64,000 bases of DNA. Origin: Plotosus lineatus. Lineage: Eukaryota > Chordata > Actinopteri > Siluriformes > Plotosidae. Below, in pieces: positions 32,287 through 64,000 of this stretch; within the stretch, counting starts at the first letter, position 1; the number at the start of each line of letters is the position of its first letter. The DNA lies in assembly GCA_024760905.1 (NCBI GenBank), contig CM045733.1, positions 37,945,001 to 38,009,000 on the forward strand, given 5' to 3'. Under the pieces are notes generated by a model. That model did not search any database. It was given only the letters and a program-made list of their open reading frames with translations, and had not been told where the DNA came from. Made by a program: the position numbers and the translations under genes.

Positions 32287-32750
32287 AAGAATGAAAGGAA
32301 AAGTGTACAAGACGGTGATGAGGCCAGCGATGTTGTATGGTTTAGAAACAGTGGCACTGAGGAAAAGACAGGAGGCAGAGCTGGAGGTAGCAGAGATGAA
32401 AATGTTGAGGTTCTCTTAGGGAGTAACGAGGATGGATAGGATCAGTAATGAGTACATCAGAGGGACAGCACATGTTAGAGGTATTGGAGACAAAGTCAGA
32501 GAGGCGAGATTGAGATGGTTTGGACATGTACAGAGGAGGAATAGTGAATATATCGGTAGTAGGATGCTGAAGTTTGAACTGCCAGGCAAAAGGCCTAGAG
32601 GAAGACCAAAGAGAAGATTTATGGATGTGGTGAAGGACGACATGAAGGTCGTTGGCGTAAGAGAAAAAGATGCAGAGGACAGGGTGAGATGGAGGCAGAT
32701 GATTTGCTGTGGCGACCCCTGAAGGGAACAGCCAAAATGAAAAGAAGAAG
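32287..32750 (+). mobile_element. RTE-type LINE 3' fragment
   Basis: Plus-strand frames encode the C-terminal part of the RT ORF (RLRWFGHVQRRNSEYIGSRM, RPKRRFMDVVKDDM, VRWRQMICCGDP) and the tail ggcgacccctgaagggaac with an AAG run. One in-frame stop (ctctaggga-type change near 32418) separates two open pieces. Confidence 0.85.
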
Positions 32751-32837
32751 TTTCTACATATTTCCTTACTATATCAAAACACATAAAGAACTTGAAAATT
32801 TATCTTCGTGTTTATTTCGCATTTATTGAAGGGAATT

Positions 32838-33160
32838 TTGATTGATTGATTTGATTGATTAACTGTTTGGGTTTCTACACCTGAGCCTAGCGGCTCATCA
32901 GGCCAGTGCTTATCCCCAGTTTCCGTAGCGTGAAGCAATCAGGAGTTGAACTCCTCCTGGATGGGACACTAGTCCATCACAGGTTACCTTCCCAGTATAT
33001 TTTTACTGGTACCCATTTATACTGCTTGGTGAACAGAGGCACACTTGTGGTTGAGACCTTGCCCAGGGATCTTAGCACAGTGAGGATCTCAGTGGGATTT
33101 GAACTCACAACCTCCCTATCATGAGCCCAACACTCTAACCACTACACCACCGGCTCCACC
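32838..33160 (-). mobile_element. tRNA-derived SINE with perfect 13-bp target duplication
   Basis: The 13-bp attgaagggaatt stands at 32825-32837 and 33161-33173. On the minus strand the head reads ggtggagccggtggtgtagtgg with B box gagttcaaatccc; the 3' end is a ttgattgatt-type tail on the plus strand. It belongs to a different SINE family from the AATG-tailed copies. Confidence 0.85.
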
Positions 33161-33409
33161 ATTGAAGGGAATTACAGGAATAATACTGATCAGATCAGTG
33201 CTTGCTTGCCAGACCAGTGTCCCTGTCTTGAGCATAGTATGACCGTATTTGCCCTGCAATAAATGTCCAATAGAAATTCCATTGGTGGATCCTAACCCTG
33301 GTTTCTATAGAATGCTGGAGATTTTTTTAAGGGATACTTTCAATTCATGAAGACAATCATACTAAGAACACTGCGTAAAAAAAAAATAATAATAAAAAAT
33401 CATCAAATA

Positions 33410-33764
33410 CAGTCGGCTCTCTACTTACGAAATCAATCTGTTCCAGAGCCTTTTTCGTAACATGGGGTTTTCGTAAATAGAGGTGCGTTTTACATGTAAA
33501 ACATGTGATTCGTTCCAAGGCTCCCAAGACTACACCATAAACCCTTTAAAAATGATAAAAGTACACCAATTTTGTATGAAATATGTCTTAAAAGTAAAAG
33601 AAAATTATTTATTAAACCGTTTAAACATTTTAACATATTAAACTATTTTATTCACATGTTTATTAATTAAAACATTATTAAACATTTTTATTAACGCACA
33701 TACACACAGCACTGTCTCTCTAAATTTTTAAGACTGGTCTTAAGACTTGTAATAGAAATCTCCA

Positions 33765-33834
<70 letters not shown>

Positions 33835-34429
33835 CTCTCTCTCTCTCTCTCTCTCTCTGTGAGTGCGGGCTCTGCCGAATGCGGGCTCCGCCCACACGCA
33901 GCGCACAGCCGATGGAGCTTTTGAGACGGGGTGTTGCATTTAAAGTGGATTCAATATTAACTTGCTTCCTTACGAGATTGGAGGTCTTGTGGCACTGCCC
34001 ACTTCCGTGCACAACAATGCTTTGTGGCCGAATGCGGAGCTTTTGAGACGGGGCGCGGCTCATCCGGACCTTCTCAAATAAACTGCAATGAGTACTCTCA
34101 AAACTCTCAAAACTCATCAAACTCACGAACCAACAGTCCATTGCTCCTTTACTCATGTGACAAACAAGCTATGGGTACAGTACTATGGAGATTCAGCTCC
34201 CTCCTTGCCAATGGGAGGCCAGTGGGGCAGGATGTTGGGAGAGCCAATGAGAGAGCAACTCGTGCATTGTTTGAATTTTTGAATGGCGCGTTTGAATTTT
34301 TGAATGGAATGTTTAGCACTTTTTGTAACAAGAGGTTGCTTCGTATACAGAGGGCGAAAATTTAGGAAAATGTTTTTCGTAACCTGGATTTTTCGTATTC
34401 AGAGGTTTTTGTAAGCAGACGGCCGACTG
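33410..34429. mobile_element. Tigger-like TIR element, copy C (inverse of copy A)
   Basis: Ends CAGTCGGCTCTCTACTTACG and the inverse gtaagcagacggccgactg, both next to TA. Contents are those of copy A in opposite orientation, including TC and CA runs. Confidence 0.88.
33764..33860. repeat. (TC)n(AC)n(TC)n microsatellite
   Basis: A compound tract within copy C. Confidence 0.93.
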
Positions 34430-34549
34430 TAGTTAAGGGCACATCATGAACTCGACAAAGATTTGCCTTACGTTTGTCTTGTCTTAAGTTTCTTAAGGGC
34501 AAATAAAGAAAAATAAATGAAGATACTGATGAATGAGGACCGTGGGCAT

Positions 34550-34880
34550 TGGTGGCCTGGTGGTAAAGGGTGCTGGATCGCTGATCCTAAAGTTGGGGGT
34601 TTGAGTTCCACTCTCTCACAAGGTTGTCACCGTCCCCCCCAGTACAGCTAACTGGGTTAGCAAAGGCCAGCCACGTCTCTCACTGTCTTCTGATTCGAAT
34701 GTTTGATTTGGCATAGGTTTTTACGTCTTCCTGACACAATCCTTTAGCAAGGGGCAGAAACACGCTGACGGCTATGCAGCTACTATTGTCGAAATCAGCA
34801 ATGGTTCTTTTACAGCCTCTCACCACAGACAGTGAGAGACATGGCCAACCTTTTGATGACCCAGTTAGCTGCACTGGGGC
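34550..34880. mobile_element. Two head type 1 SINE fragments joined in inverted orientation
   Basis: 34550-34690 is a plus-strand head and first middle part. 34690-34880 is a minus-strand piece that includes the middle and the RTE-type tail side (gattcgaatgtttgatttgg). They share the gtctctcactgtc block at the junction and can fold into a hairpin. Confidence 0.72.
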
Positions 34881-35412
34881 TGTCCATATGATGTAAAACA
34901 AAATGCGATATATTGTTTGTCTAGTTATGTGAGACAACACTATACAGTAATGTTGGCCATATTAAAAGTTTCTACAAATGTAATACACTCAAAAATAATA
35001 AGTTTTATTGTATTTAGATGATAAATAATATTAACATTCGCTCATTTCTGTACAGTAGCTTAATTAGAACAGTGTACAGTGTTTATCCTTACACAACCTT
35101 TATAAAAATAACTTTTAATTCAGTGTTTTAAACTAAAGTCTTCATCCGCTCTAAACAGGTTTTAATGATGCATATGCCCTTATTTACAAGTAAATAAATA
35201 TCATCAGACAATATACACATTTTATACATTTTTGTTCACATAATTGTCATTTTCAAATCAATCAGAAATACACGCATACACACAAATTTAATAATTTGTA
35301 TTTATTGGAAAAAGACTTTAATATTTAAATATATCATGAATAAAATATTATATATATGATATTTTATAAAATAAAGCATATACAACATTTTTCTAACATA
35401 AAAAAGTCTGTT
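34881..35412 (-). other. Probable ptprb 3' UTR and flanking sequence
   Basis: AT-rich sequence downstream of the ptprb stop (on the minus strand) with candidate poly(A) signals; no repeat family recognised. Confidence 0.4.
35301..35306 (-). promoter_or_regulatory. Candidate ptprb poly(A) signal AATAAA
   Basis: AATAAA on the minus strand lies about 107 bp past the ptprb stop in AT-rich sequence. It is the nearest canonical hexamer; transcript data would settle it. Confidence 0.4.

Positions 35413-64000
<28,588 letters not shown>

Overview
The window is vertebrate, almost certainly teleost fish, nuclear DNA. Two multi-exon genes with GT-AG introns are broken into small exons. The background is AT-rich and full of long (CA)n, (TA)n and (GA)n microsatellites, tRNA-derived SINEs, RTE-type LINEs, hAT and Tc1/mariner elements and many small TA-flanked transposons. 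There are no operons, CRISPR arrays, rRNAs or intact tRNA genes. The species cannot be named from the sequence alone.

Layout. Positions 3475-23348 (+) hold the last 12 recognisable coding exons of an anoctamin-1-like (ano1/TMEM16A) calcium-activated chloride channel; the N-terminal exons lie before base 1. Positions 35413-64000 (-) hold 19 exons of a receptor-type tyrosine phosphatase of the PTPRB (VE-PTP) type: six extracellular fibronectin-III exons (the first cut by the window end), three further ectodomain and membrane-proximal exons, one transmembrane exon, three small juxtamembrane exons, and one complete PTP domain with its C-tail. The two genes converge tail to tail across about 12 kb (23349-35412). 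All exon phases agree through both genes (ano1: 1494 coding bases including the stop; ptprb: 2967 coding bases), so both look functional.

A 5'-truncated copy of ndufa4 (cytochrome c oxidase-associated subunit) lies in a ptprb intron at 49680-49823. Introns and the intergenic region are dominated by mobile DNA, often nested: a Tigger-like element inside an RTE LINE with an 18-bp target duplication (19460-21175), a Tigger-like MITE inside a Tc1 element that itself sits in a minisatellite (59335-61970), a Tigger-like copy inside another TA-flanked element (52917-54700), and a LINE tail inside a hAT element (36255-36896). At least six TIR types share a CAGT-like end and most share a GGAACGGATTA-type subterminal motif; three still carry a recognisable pogo/Tigger helix-turn-helix fragment.

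The two genes are not known to work together: one is a plasma-membrane chloride channel, the other a plasma-membrane phosphatase best known from endothelium. I saw no evidence of a new multi-gene system. The most useful observations are the splice architecture (a GC-AG intron, an 18-nt microexon, an intron built of complementary CA and GT repeats, CA/TG repeats at many exon edges, a decoy acceptor duplication, a possibly missing ano1 exon), the ndufa4 fragment, the Tigger-like radiation, and SINEs sharing their 3' tail with the local RTE LINE.
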